64,000 bases of DNA from Allobosea lupini. GTDB lineage: Bacteria > Pseudomonadota > Alphaproteobacteria > Rhizobiales > Beijerinckiaceae. The DNA lies in NCBI RefSeq assembly GCF_900109525.1, contig NZ_FOAN01000001.1, positions 868,001-932,000 of the forward strand. The letters run 5' to 3'. Below, piece by piece: positions 54,151-62,958 of this stretch (within the stretch, counting starts at the first letter, position 1; every line of letters begins with the position of its first letter). The translations under genes were made by a program, and so were the position numbers. The notes under the pieces were generated by a model. That model had not been told where the DNA came from. It saw only the letters and a list, made by a program, of their open reading frames with translations, and did no database searches.

Positions 54151-55254
54151 ATGACCGACGCAACCTCACCTGCCCTGCGCCTGCTCGTCCTCGAAGGGGA
54201 TGGCATCGGTCCCGAGATCGCGGCGGCGACCTGCAAGGTGCTCGACGCGGCAAGCAAGCTCTTCGGCTTCGGGCTCGCTTTTGAGCGTGCCGAGATCGGC
54301 TTCGCGGCGCTCGCCAATCAGGGCACGACCTTCCCCGAGACCGTGCTCGCGGCGGCAAAACGGACGGACGGCGTCATCCTCGGCCCGGTCTCGCACAACG
54401 AGTATCCGCCGGCCGAGAAGGGCGGGCTCAATCCATCCGGGCAGCTGCGCAAGCGGCTCGACCTCTACGCCAATATCCGCCCGGCCCGCTCCCGCGAAGG
54501 TTTCGCGCCGCGCTGCGGCAAGCCGCTCGACCTCGTCATGGTGCGCGAGAACACGGAAGGCTTCTATTCCGACCGCTCTATGCATCTCGGCCCCGGCGAG
54601 ATCATGCCGACGCCGGACCTCGCCATGTCGTTCCGCAAGGTGACGCGGCAGGCTTCCGTACGCATCGCCGAGAGCGCCTTTGCACTGGCCCGCCAGCGTC
54701 GGCGCAAGGTCACGGCCGTGCACAAGGCCAATGTGCTGCGCATCTCCGACGGGCTCTTCCTCGAATGCGTGCGCTCGGTGGCCGAGCGTTATCCCGATGT
54801 CGCATACGAGGAGAAGATCATCGACGCCATGGCTGCGCTGCTGGTGCGCGACGCCAGCGTCTTCGACGTCATCGTCACCACCAACATGTTCGGCGACATC
54901 CTCTCCGACCAGGCCTCGGAAATCTCCGGCAGCCTCGGCCTCGCCGCTTCGCTCAATGCCGGCGAAGATCACGCGGTGGCGCAGGCCCAGCACGGCTCGG
55001 CGCCTGATATCGCGGGTCGCGACCTCGCCAACCCGGCCTCACTGATCGGCTCGGCCGCGATGCTGCTCGCCTGGCTCGGCGAGCGGCGGCAGGCCCCTGC
55101 CCTGCTGCAGGCCGGAGAGGCTATCGAGCGGGCGATCGACCTGACGATCAAGGCGCCGGAGCTGCGCACGCGCGATCTTGGCGGCCCGCTCGGTACGCGA
55201 GCCTTCGCGGAACAGGTTCTCGGCATGCTGGCAGAGGCCGCAGAGGCGGCCTGA
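54151..55254 (+). CDS. Isocitrate/isopropylmalate dehydrogenase-family enzyme
   Basis: A 367-residue beta-decarboxylating dehydrogenase. GDGIGPEI opens it; GGLNPSGQLRKRLDLYANIR, VRENTEGFYSDRS and TNMFGDILSDQASEISGSLG supply substrate and metal residues. The RENTEG form is that of isocitrate, homoisocitrate or tartrate dehydrogenases rather than classic LeuB. Downstream of a GntR/TctC pair it is likely a catabolic enzyme for an imported hydroxy-dicarboxylate such as tartrate or malate derivatives. Confidence 0.87.
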   Translation: MTDATSPALRLLVLEGDGIGPEIAAATCKVLDAASKLFGFGLAFERAEIGFAALANQGTTFPETVLAAAKRTDGVILGPVSHNEYPPAEKGGLNPSGQLRKRLDLYANIRPARSREGFAPRCGKPLDLVMVRENTEGFYSDRSMHLGPGEIMPTPDLAMSFRKVTRQASVRIAESAFALARQRRRKVTAVHKANVLRISDGLFLECVRSVAERYPDVAYEEKIIDAMAALLVRDASVFDVIVTTNMFGDILSDQASEISGSLGLAASLNAGEDHAVAQAQHGSAPDIAGRDLANPASLIGSAAMLLAWLGERRQAPALLQAGEAIERAIDLTIKAPELRTRDLGGPLGTRAFAEQVLGMLAEAAEAA

Positions 55255-55365
55255 CTCTGGCGCAATCGGCGGTCCCACGGAGGTCATGGCAAGGCGGGAA
55301 CGTCCCGCCTGCTCGCGGATTGAGAGGAGGCGCTGCCAGGGCCGGGGCGCGGCCGGAGCCTAACG

Positions 55366-55650
55366 ATGCAGACTGCCGATCATTCCGTAACCGCGATCAA
55401 GCGCCTTGCCTGCGACCTCCAGAAATGGCCCTCCTCCCTGACTGCCAAGGCGCTCGCCCGTACGGCGAAACGGGCCGGCAGCTGCGCGGACGAGCTCGCC
55501 CCCTATTTCGAACGAATTCATCTGGCGGCCACCGATCTGCTGAAACCGGGCGGCAGGCCCGATCCGACCTATGCCGAACTGCGGCAGGCGGTGGCGATCC
55601 TCGACACGGTCGCCAAGGTCAGACGGCAGACAAAGAGCCGGCTGCAATAA
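55366..55650 (+). CDS. Small hypothetical protein
   Basis: A 94-residue, mostly helical basic protein (VTAIKRLACDLQKWPSSLTA, YAELRQAVAILDTVAKVRR). There is no signal peptide or known domain. It lies between the dehydrogenase gene and a convergent L,D-transpeptidase gene. Coding quality is good throughout. Function unknown. Confidence 0.6.
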   Translation: MQTADHSVTAIKRLACDLQKWPSSLTAKALARTAKRAGSCADELAPYFERIHLAATDLLKPGGRPDPTYAELRQAVAILDTVAKVRRQTKSRLQ

Positions 55651-55666
55651 TCTGCCAGATCAACAG

Positions 55667-55693
55667 AAAAGCCCCCGGCTTTCGCCGGGGGCT
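55667..55693 (-). terminator. Rho-independent terminator after the L,D-transpeptidase gene
   Basis: AGCCCCCGGC and GCCGGGGGCT form a 10-bp stem around a four-base loop. The minus strand continues TTTTCTG, so it ends the L,D-transpeptidase transcript; it may also stop readthrough from the plus-strand gene. Confidence 0.88.
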
Positions 55694-55720
55694 CGTGATG
55701 TCGACCGGCCGAAGCCAGGA

Positions 55721-56962
55721 TCAGATGTCCTGGTCGCCCTGCAGGGCGGCGACGGCCGCCGGGCCGAGGCCATCCTTGTTGTAGATGTCATCGCGGAACT
55801 GCACGCCGCCGTCGGGCGTGGCCCAGGCGGTGATGTAGACCCAGTAGCACGGCACCGGATTGGCGATGCGGGCATTGACGCGCTCGCCAGACGCAATGGT
55901 CTCGTCGATCTTGGCGCGATCCCAGCCGGGCGTCTCCTTGAGCAGGAAGGCGATGTAGTCGCGCACGTTCTGGACGCGGATGCAGCCCGAGGACACGAAG
56001 CGGTAATCGTCGCCGAAGATGCCCTTCGACGGCGTGTCGTGCATGTAGACGCCGTGCGGGCTCGGAATGTTGATGCGCACGAAGCCGAGCGAGTTGAACT
56101 CGCCGCCCGGATCCTGGCGGAAGGTGTATCGGGTCGCCTCGTCCGAGCGCCAGTTGACGCGCTCGGGCGGGATCTCGCCATTGGGACCGATGATGCGGAT
56201 CTTGTTCTCGGTGAGGTAGGTCGGCTCCTTCTGCATCTTCGGGATCAGATCCTTGCGGATGATCGAAGCCGGAACCGTCCAGGTCGGGTTGAAGTTGACC
56301 TCGGGAATCTTGGTCTGCAGCAGCGGCGACTGGCGGTCGATCTTGCCGACGCCGGCGGCATGGCGGGTCGCGACATGGCCGTTCTCGACCGTCTCGACCG
56401 CAGCGGCCGGGATGTTGGCGACGACATAGCGGTTGCCGAGATTGCCCGACCAGGTGCGCAGGCGCACGATATTGGTCTCGAGCTGGCGGATGCGCCGGTC
56501 GACCGGCACGTTGAGCGCCGCCAGCGTCGCGCGGTTGATGCTGCCGGTGGTCGACAGGCCCATGCGCGACTGGAAGCGGCGCACGCCGCCCTCGACGTAG
56601 GAGTCATAGATATTGCTGTCACCGGCCGAGGCGTCGAGATCGCCGGTGATGATCAGCCGCTGGCGCAGGGCGACCACGCTCGGACCGCGCGAACCGACGG
56701 AAAGCCGCTCGCTGACCTGCAGCGTCGGCCAGCCGCCGCGCGCGGCGATCTCGCGATAGGTCTCGACGGCCTGCTCGGTCGCCGCCAACGCGGCCGGGGA
56801 GAGCATCGGGGTCGAAGAGCGGTGGACGGCATTGCGCGAGCCGGCATCGTAGCTCTGGCGCCACTCGGCCTGCTGGGCGAAGGCCGGCAGGCTCGCGCCG
56901 GCGGCAGCAGTCGAGAGCAGGGCCAGAACCGTCTCGCGGCGGGTCAGGCGGATATTCGGCAT
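55721..56962 (-). CDS. L,D-transpeptidase (YcbB/LdtD-like) with peptidoglycan-binding domain
   Basis: A 413-residue exported enzyme. The signal region (RRETVLALLSTAAAGASLPAFAQ) resembles a twin-arginine leader. A peptidoglycan-binding domain follows (RGPSVVALRQRLIITGDLD and YVEGGVRRFQSRMGL). The YkuD catalytic domain carries the His in VYMHDTPSKG and the nucleophile in VSSGCIRV. It makes 3-3 crosslinks or anchors proteins to peptidoglycan. The LdtR regulator lies 286 bp upstream, as in Liberibacter and Sinorhizobium where LdtR controls ldtP. Confidence 0.93.
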   Translation of the reverse strand: MPNIRLTRRETVLALLSTAAAGASLPAFAQQAEWRQSYDAGSRNAVHRSSTPMLSPAALAATEQAVETYREIAARGGWPTLQVSERLSVGSRGPSVVALRQRLIITGDLDASAGDSNIYDSYVEGGVRRFQSRMGLSTTGSINRATLAALNVPVDRRIRQLETNIVRLRTWSGNLGNRYVVANIPAAAVETVENGHVATRHAAGVGKIDRQSPLLQTKIPEVNFNPTWTVPASIIRKDLIPKMQKEPTYLTENKIRIIGPNGEIPPERVNWRSDEATRYTFRQDPGGEFNSLGFVRINIPSPHGVYMHDTPSKGIFGDDYRFVSSGCIRVQNVRDYIAFLLKETPGWDRAKIDETIASGERVNARIANPVPCYWVYITAWATPDGGVQFRDDIYNKDGLGPAAVAALQGDQDI

Positions 56963-57248
56963 CGATCGTTACCCCTTGGACTTCGCAATATCATCGGAGC
57001 GGGACGCGATCCGCCCCTTCGGCCGGGCATTTGCCACGGCCGGTCGCTGGGGACGATCCCTTACCACAGTTAACACGGTATGATGAGCGCGGCATTTTTG
57101 GGGCGGCGATGCGTCGCGCTCACGCGGGTTTGATCGCTGTGGCCGAAGGGAAATCGCTGTTGCCGTAAAGAAACAGGCGCGCGCCCCGGCCGGGAGGCCG
57201 AAGCGCGCTGCGGGGGATACTGTCGAGACCGGGCCCTTGGCCCGGCGC

Positions 57249-57761
57249 TCAGAGCTTGTAGCGGATCTGGTCGGTCCAGAAGCGCTCGAGGCGCAGCAGG
57301 GCGTTGTTCATCCGCTCGAAATCGTCGGCCGCGATGCCGCCGATCTGCTCGACCGTGCGGACATGCTTGTCGTAGACGCCCTTGACGATGTGATGCACCT
57401 CGCGGCCCTTGTCGGTCAGGCTGATGCGCACCGAGCGGCGGTCGATCCGCGAACGGGCATGATGGAGGAAGCCGAGCTCGACCAGCTTCTTGACATTGTA
57501 GGAGACGTTCGAGCCGAGATAGTAGCCGCGGGTGCGCAGCTCGCTGGCCGAGAGCTCGGCGTCACCGATATTGTAGAGCAGCAGCGCCTGCACGCTGTTG
57601 ACGTCGTCGCGGTTGCGACGCTCGAACTCGTCCTTGATCACGTCGAGCAGCCGGCGATGCAGCCGCTCGACCAAGGTGAGGGACTCAAGGTAAAGCGGCT
57701 TCACCTTGAGCTGAACCTCGTCAGATGCGGCCGGCTCCACAGTCTTTACATTGCTCTTCAT
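57249..57761 (-). CDS. ldtR: MarR-family regulator LdtR
   Basis: A 170-residue MarR protein whose sequence (QALLLYNIGDAELSASELR, GYYLGSNVSYNVKKLVELGF, HHARSRIDRRSVRISLT) is that of LdtR in Rhizobiales. In Liberibacter and Sinorhizobium LdtR activates a nearby L,D-transpeptidase gene and affects osmotic tolerance. The same two genes are adjacent here in the same direction. The upstream region is AT-rich and has an inverted repeat at 57872-57893. Confidence 0.9.
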   Translation of the reverse strand: MKSNVKTVEPAASDEVQLKVKPLYLESLTLVERLHRRLLDVIKDEFERRNRDDVNSVQALLLYNIGDAELSASELRTRGYYLGSNVSYNVKKLVELGFLHHARSRIDRRSVRISLTDKGREVHHIVKGVYDKHVRTVEQIGGIAADDFERMNNALLRLERFWTDQIRYKL

Positions 57762-57871
57762 GGTAATATCCCGCCTGTTGATGACCGGCCAGGATTGTCT
57801 CCCGGTCCGCTTCTGAGAGACACCATAGGCGGAGCCGATGAAAACGAGTTTAAATATCAGGATGAATCAGG

Positions 57872-57893
57872 GATTTACCCATTTGGGTGAATC
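57872..57893. repeat. Inverted repeat upstream of ldtR
   Basis: GATTTACCCA and TGGGTGAATC (one mismatch) face each other over two bases, about 110 bp before the ldtR start and within the AT-rich gap to the next gene. Possible operator or stem. Confidence 0.4.
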
Positions 57894-57967
57894 CGAAATG
57901 AACCGCAAATCCCTTAAGCTAAAGCGATTCTTACTATCGCCCAGCGTATTCGAGGCAGGCGCGCGTC

Positions 57968-58408
57968 TCAGGGTTCCTGGTTCTCGGCGGCCCAGGTGGC
58001 GAGGAAATAGGCCAGCATCAACGCGACATAGGTGCCGATCAGCGCCGGCGACAATGTCAGCCAGCGCGGAAAGAAGAAGCCGAGCAGCAACTGGCTGACG
58101 GCAGCGAGCAGCCAGAGCACGCCGCCCCAGGTCGCGGTCAGCCAGAGGCCGACGCCGGCGACGAGATCGAAGACCGCGAAATAGACGGTGATCGCCTGGA
58201 AGGTCAGCGGGCGCGTCTCGAAAGCGGGGCCGGGCTCGAACACCAGTCCGAGCCCAAGGATCGTCATCCAATGCATCAGGCCCTTGCCGATCCAGACCAC
58301 CGAGAGCAGGCGCAGCAGCCAGACCAGCAGCAGGCGCCAGCGAACCCGGCGCTTCACCTCACCCGCCTGCCCCGGGCCGCGCAGAACCTCGCCGTCGCGT
58401 ATCGTCAT
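57968..58408 (-). CDS. Four-helix membrane protein (DUF6163-like)
   Basis: A 146-residue protein with a short basic N-terminus and four helices (LLLVWLLRLLSVVWIGKGLM, ITVYFAVFDLVAGVGLWLT, VLWLLAAVSQLLLGFFF, IGTYVALMLAYFLATW). It resembles small uncharacterised membrane proteins common in Hyphomicrobiales. It follows the HIBYL-CoA hydrolase gene by 1 bp, so they are co-transcribed. Function unknown. Confidence 0.75.
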   Translation of the reverse strand: MTIRDGEVLRGPGQAGEVKRRVRWRLLLVWLLRLLSVVWIGKGLMHWMTILGLGLVFEPGPAFETRPLTFQAITVYFAVFDLVAGVGLWLTATWGGVLWLLAAVSQLLLGFFFPRWLTLSPALIGTYVALMLAYFLATWAAENQEP

Positions 58409-58409
58409 T

Positions 58410-59465
58410 TCAGCCGCCCAGCGCCAACTCGGCCGCGCCGAGCGGAGCGAAATAGGCCGCCACATCAGCCGGATCGAGTTCCTCCAGCGTCCGCGGCCGC
58501 CAGGACGGGGCCTGGTCCTTGTCGATCACCACGGCGCGCACGCCCTCGTAGAAGTCATGGCCATGCGGGATCCGCGAGACGATACGGAATTCGAGCTGCA
58601 TCGCCTCGGCGAAGCCGAGCGAGGCGCCGCGGCGCATCTGCTCGAAGGCAATGGCGACGCTGGTCGGCGACTTCGCCCGGATCGTGGCGAGCGTCTTGGC
58701 GGCGAAGGCATCGCCAGCCGCTGCCTTCGCGTCGAGCCGGCCGAGGATATCCGGCAGTGTCGCGGCGCCGAAGCAATGCGCGATCGTCGCGCGCTCCGGT
58801 GCGAGCTTGCCCGGCCCGGGATCGACCGCGAAACCGGCGATCGTCGCATCGACAGGCTCGGAGCCGGTCAGGGCCTCGGCGAGCTCGGCCATGCGGGCCG
58901 AGGGAACCGCCTGCGTCGCCAGCGCGAGCGCCAGCGCATCGGCCTGGCCGACGCGGTCTCCGGTCAAAGCGAGATAGGTGCCGGCGTGATCAGGCAGGCG
59001 CGGCAAGGCATAAGTCGCACCGACATCGGGAAAGAAGCCGATGCCGACCTCGGGCATGGCGAAGAGCCAGCGCTCGCCGGCAACACGGTGGCTGCCATGC
59101 AGGGAGAGGCCGACGCCACCGCCCATGACGATACCGTCGACCAGCGCGATGTAGGGCTTGGGATAGCTCTGGATCCGGGCGTTGAGGATGTATTCCTCGC
59201 GCCAGAAGGTCAGCATCTCGTCATGCTGACCGGCCTTGCCGAGATCGTGCAGCGAGCGGATATCGCCGCCGGCGCAGAAAGCCTTCTCGCCCGCTCCGGT
59301 GACGACGATGCGCGTCACGGCAGGATCGTGCTCCCAAGCATCGAGCGCCTTGGCCAGCTCGCGCACCATGGGAAGATTGAGCGCGTTCAGCGCCTTCGGC
59401 CGATTGAGCACGACGAAGCCGGCGCTGCCGCGGATGTCACAGATGATCTCGGGCGCGTCCGACAT
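58410..59465 (-). CDS. 3-hydroxyisobutyryl-CoA hydrolase
   Basis: A 351-residue crotonase-fold enzyme. The oxyanion-hole segments are EKAFCAGGDIRSL and VDGIVMGGGVGLSLHG, and MPEVGIGFFPDVGATY, with the catalytic Glu and Asp of HIBCH, is clear. The C-terminal ~100 residues match the hydrolase rather than enoyl-CoA hydratases (about 260 residues). It frees 3-hydroxyisobutyrate in valine breakdown. Confidence 0.92.
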   Translation of the reverse strand: MSDAPEIICDIRGSAGFVVLNRPKALNALNLPMVRELAKALDAWEHDPAVTRIVVTGAGEKAFCAGGDIRSLHDLGKAGQHDEMLTFWREEYILNARIQSYPKPYIALVDGIVMGGGVGLSLHGSHRVAGERWLFAMPEVGIGFFPDVGATYALPRLPDHAGTYLALTGDRVGQADALALALATQAVPSARMAELAEALTGSEPVDATIAGFAVDPGPGKLAPERATIAHCFGAATLPDILGRLDAKAAAGDAFAAKTLATIRAKSPTSVAIAFEQMRRGASLGFAEAMQLEFRIVSRIPHGHDFYEGVRAVVIDKDQAPSWRPRTLEELDPADVAAYFAPLGAAELALGG

Positions 59466-59667
59466 GGCGTTCTTTCGTCTCGTTCGGCTTGAGGGCGTGT
59501 TTGGGCGCTGGCCGGGTGGCTGTCAACGCGGAGCGCCGCACGATGCGCCTTGGTAAAGCGCGGCCGGAGCCGGGTTGGCCATGCGACCATCGCGCCTGTT
59601 TTGGACGCCTTCCGATATGCTAAGGGATCGCCGGCAAGCCACTATCGCATTCACGGCGGAGGCGTCG

Positions 59668-60714
59668 ATGACTTCCCGGGCACAGCCCCTCTCCGCGCCG
59701 CGGGCCGCAAGCTCCGCAGCCGATTCGCTCGGCCTCACCCGCCGCATGCGCCGCAACCGCAAGGCCGAGTGGTCGCGCCGGCTGGTGCGCGAGAACCGCC
59801 TGACCAGCGACGACCTGATCTGGCCGATCTTCCTGATCGATTCCGCGGAAGCCGTCTCGCCTGTCGCCTGGATGCCGGGCGTCGATCGTCTCAACATCGA
59901 CGAAGCCGTGCGCCAGGCCGAGGCGGCGGCCACGCTCGGCGTTCCCGCCATCGCACCTTTTCCTTATGTCGACCGGACCTTGCGCGACGCGACCGGCTCG
60001 GAAGCGCTGAACAGCCGCAACCTGATGTGCCGGGCAGTCCGCGCGATCAAGGCGGCGGTGCCGCAGATCGGCATCATCTGCGACGCGGCGCTCGATCCGT
60101 ATACCTCGCATGGCCATGACGGCGTGATGGATGGCGAGCGCATCCTGAACGACCCCAGCGTCGGCATCCTCGTCCGGCAGGCGCTCGCTCTCGCCGACGC
60201 CGGCGCCGATTTGATCGCGCCCTCCGACATGATGGACGGGCGCGTCGGCGCGATCCGGGCCGCGCTCGACGCCGGCGGCCACGAGGACGTGCAGATCATG
60301 GCCTATTCGGCCAAATACGCCTCGGCGTTCTACGGCCCGTTTCGCGACGCGATCGGCACCAACGCCACGCTGATCGGCGACAAGCGCACCTACCAGATGG
60401 ACCCGGCCAATAGCGACGAGGCCATCGCCGAGGTCGCGCTCGATCTCGAGGAGGGCGCCGACATGGTGATGGTCAAGCCCGGCCTGCCCTATCTCGACAT
60501 CATCGCGCGGGTGAAGGACACGTTCTCGGTGCCGACCTTCGCCTACCAGGTCTCCGGCGAGTACGCGATGATCATGGCGGCGGCCAATAATGGCTGGCTC
60601 GACGGCGACAAGGCAATGCTGGAGAGCCTGCTCGCCTTCAAGCGCGCCGGCGCCGACGGCGTGCTGACCTATTTCGCGCCGAAGGTCGCGAAGATGCTGA
60701 AGGAGCGCGGCTGA
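59668..60714 (+). CDS. hemB: Porphobilinogen synthase
   Basis: A 348-residue HemB that condenses two 5-aminolevulinates. The Schiff-base lysines are in AYSAKYASAFYGP and MVKPGLPYLDI. At the metal site, DAALDPYTSHGHDG has Asp and Ala where zinc enzymes have Cys, so it is the Mg-dependent type. The start at 59668 has GGAGG; earlier in-frame ATG codons precede poor coding sequence. Confidence 0.96.
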   Translation: MTSRAQPLSAPRAASSAADSLGLTRRMRRNRKAEWSRRLVRENRLTSDDLIWPIFLIDSAEAVSPVAWMPGVDRLNIDEAVRQAEAAATLGVPAIAPFPYVDRTLRDATGSEALNSRNLMCRAVRAIKAAVPQIGIICDAALDPYTSHGHDGVMDGERILNDPSVGILVRQALALADAGADLIAPSDMMDGRVGAIRAALDAGGHEDVQIMAYSAKYASAFYGPFRDAIGTNATLIGDKRTYQMDPANSDEAIAEVALDLEEGADMVMVKPGLPYLDIIARVKDTFSVPTFAYQVSGEYAMIMAAANNGWLDGDKAMLESLLAFKRAGADGVLTYFAPKVAKMLKERG

Positions 60715-60715
60715 G

Positions 60716-61453
60716 CTAGCCCGGCAGGCGATAGACCGAGACGTGCGAGCGTGACTCCGCCGTGAAGGGCGCCCCGTTCCAATCGGCATGCCGGCTTTCA
60801 AGCGCAAAGCCGGCAAGCTCAGCCATCAGGTCGAGCTCCGCCGGCCAGATGTAGCGGTGCGGCGAGCGGAACAGCTCCGCCTTCTGGCCTTTGCCAAAGC
60901 GGACATGGTGCGAAACCAGCTGCTGATTCAGTACGTCATAGGTATCGAGGCCGATATAGCCGGCCTCGGACTGCCAGACGACGGCCTGTTGCCCGGGCGG
61001 CAGCTTGCGCAGCTCCGGCACCCACAGCTCGATCACGAAACGGCCTCCGGGCGAGAGATGGCGCGCCGCATTGCGGAAGCAGGCCACCTGCTGCGCCTGC
61101 GTGAGCAGGTTCGAGATCGTGTTGTAGACGAGGTAGACGAGCGAAAAGCTGCCCGGACAAGTCGCCGTCGCCATGTCGCCGCGGACGACGGGAATCGTGG
61201 CTTCATCGACCTTGGCCCGCAGCTCGGCGATCATCGCAGGCGAGAGCTCGATGCCCGCCACCGGCACGTTCCGCTGGGCGAGCGGCACGGCGACGCGGCC
61301 GGTCCCGATCGCGAATTCGAGTACCCTGCCGCCCTCCGCCAGTTGCGCCAGTCGCTCGACCGCCGGATCCAGCACCTCCGGCGAGAACATCCCGGTTCCC
61401 GGCGTGTCATAGGTCCTGGCCGCGTCGGCGTCCCAGATCTCGTCCTGCTGCAT
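60716..61453 (-). CDS. Class I SAM-dependent methyltransferase
   Basis: A 245-residue methyltransferase with motif I VLEFAIGTGRVAVPLA, motif II GIELSPAMI and motif IV SLVYLVYNTISNLL. The style (YDTPGTGMF at the N-terminus) is that of small-molecule methyltransferases. It is convergent with hemB (1 bp gap) and divergent from the LivH-like gene. Substrate unknown. ATG 61453 chosen where similarity begins. Confidence 0.82.
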   Translation of the reverse strand: MQQDEIWDADAARTYDTPGTGMFSPEVLDPAVERLAQLAEGGRVLEFAIGTGRVAVPLAQRNVPVAGIELSPAMIAELRAKVDEATIPVVRGDMATATCPGSFSLVYLVYNTISNLLTQAQQVACFRNAARHLSPGGRFVIELWVPELRKLPPGQQAVVWQSEAGYIGLDTYDVLNQQLVSHHVRFGKGQKAELFRSPHRYIWPAELDLMAELAGFALESRHADWNGAPFTAESRSHVSVYRLPG

Positions 61454-61604
61454 GCCGGATGTCCCGCTGCGTGCCCGTGCTGGCTGTGCTCCAGCGCGGA
61501 TCGGATGTGCATCGTCCTGTCGATTTATCAAGCCCTGCGATTGCTCGCCCGGCGCGCGTGCCGCGAGTTCCAACCTCCTGGTTCTCGCGCTAGCGTGCGC
61601 CACG

Positions 61605-62936
61605 ATGCGCGCCCTGTTCACGTCGATTCTGCTCTGTCTCGCGCTCGCCGCCTGCGGGCGCTTCGATACCGATCAGATTCGCGCCTGCCGGCTCGCGATC
61701 CCGGCGCTGAACCCGACCGACACCGTCATCACCATCGAGGGCACCGGCAGCGGCCCGCGTGCCGACATCCTGCGGATCGTCTACCGGGCGCAGGCGCCGG
61801 ACGAGCCCCCGCGGCAGCGCACCATCGACTGCATCTTCGCCGGCGAAGGGACCGCGCTGCAGCGCGGCGCGCTGGCGGGCCTCGCCTCCGACGGCGTGCC
61901 GATGACCGATGCCAGCTTCCTGCTGCTGCGGCGCTTCTATCTCGAATACAAGGCGGAGCCGCCCGTCGATCCCGGCATGTCGCCCGGAGCCGATCTCGTC
62001 ACCGTACCGCCCGGCCTCGCCTATGGCCTCCAGCAGGGTCTGGCCGCCCTGCCCTCGGCCGCGATCTACGCGCTGCTCGCCAGCGCCTATGCGCTGATCT
62101 ACGGGCTCAACGGCCGCATCCTGCTGACCTTCGGCGAATTCTCGGCGCTTGGCGCACTCGCCGCGGTGGTCGGTGTGGCGCTGACCCTGTCGCTTTCGGT
62201 CTCGACGCCGGTCTCCGGCCTGTTCATCGCCTTTGCCGTCGCGATCGTCGTCAGTGCGCTGCACGGCTTCGCCATGGGCCGTTTCGTGCTGCGCCATCTC
62301 GACAAGAGCAACGGCCAGCAGGTGCTGATCGCGACGATCGGGCTCGCCATCGCGCTGTCGGAATACCTGCGCCTCGCCCAGGGCGCCGAATTGCGCTGGC
62401 TGCCGCCGGTGTTCAACGAGCCCATGCCGCTGGTGCGGGCCGAGCAGTTCATCGTCACCGCAACGCCGGTCTCGCTCGCCATGGCCGGGCTCGGCTTCTG
62501 CGCCGCGACCTGCCTCATCCTCTATCTCGCCCGCTCGTCCTATGGCCGGGCCTGGCGCGCAGTCTCCGACGACGCCAGGACCGCCTCGCTGTTCGGGATC
62601 GATCCGCGCGCAGTGCACGACCGGGCGCTGATCATCGCCTGCGCCATCTGCGGCGCGGCCGGCGTCATCGTCACGGTGATCTATGGCGGCATGGGGTTTT
62701 CAGGCGGCTTCACGCTCGGCCTCAAGGCACTCGTCGCCGCGGTCCTGGGCGGCATCGGCTCGGTGCCCGGCGCCTGCCTGGGCGGCCTCGCCATCGCCGC
62801 CTTCGAGGTGCTGTGGTCGGCGACGATGCCGCTCGAACAGCGCGACATCGCAGTCTATAGCTTGCTCGCCGTGACGCTGATCCTGCGCCCCGGCGGCTTC
62901 TTCGGCGACGGCGCGCTGACGCCGCGCCAGGTCTGA
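61605..62936 (+). CDS. LivH-type branched-chain amino acid ABC permease fused to an N-terminal lipoprotein domain
   Basis: A 443-residue protein in two parts. The first ~135 residues begin with a lipoprotein signal (LLCLALAACG, Cys17) and form a small exported domain (ACRLAIPALNPTDTVITIEG, with IDCIFAGEGTAL and a Cys pair). From about residue 145 the protein is a LivH/BPL_LivHM permease with eight helices (IYALLASAYALIYGLNGRIL, KSNGQQVLIATIGLAIALSE, ALVAAVLGGIGSVPG). LivH is normally about 290-310 residues and has no such leader. It probably joins a LivFGM-type importer encoded beyond the window. The fused domain may hold a binding or docking function. Confidence 0.85.
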   Translation: MRALFTSILLCLALAACGRFDTDQIRACRLAIPALNPTDTVITIEGTGSGPRADILRIVYRAQAPDEPPRQRTIDCIFAGEGTALQRGALAGLASDGVPMTDASFLLLRRFYLEYKAEPPVDPGMSPGADLVTVPPGLAYGLQQGLAALPSAAIYALLASAYALIYGLNGRILLTFGEFSALGALAAVVGVALTLSLSVSTPVSGLFIAFAVAIVVSALHGFAMGRFVLRHLDKSNGQQVLIATIGLAIALSEYLRLAQGAELRWLPPVFNEPMPLVRAEQFIVTATPVSLAMAGLGFCAATCLILYLARSSYGRAWRAVSDDARTASLFGIDPRAVHDRALIIACAICGAAGVIVTVIYGGMGFSGGFTLGLKALVAAVLGGIGSVPGACLGGLAIAAFEVLWSATMPLEQRDIAVYSLLAVTLILRPGGFFGDGALTPRQV

Positions 62937-62958
62937 AAACGACACGACGGGGTAACGG

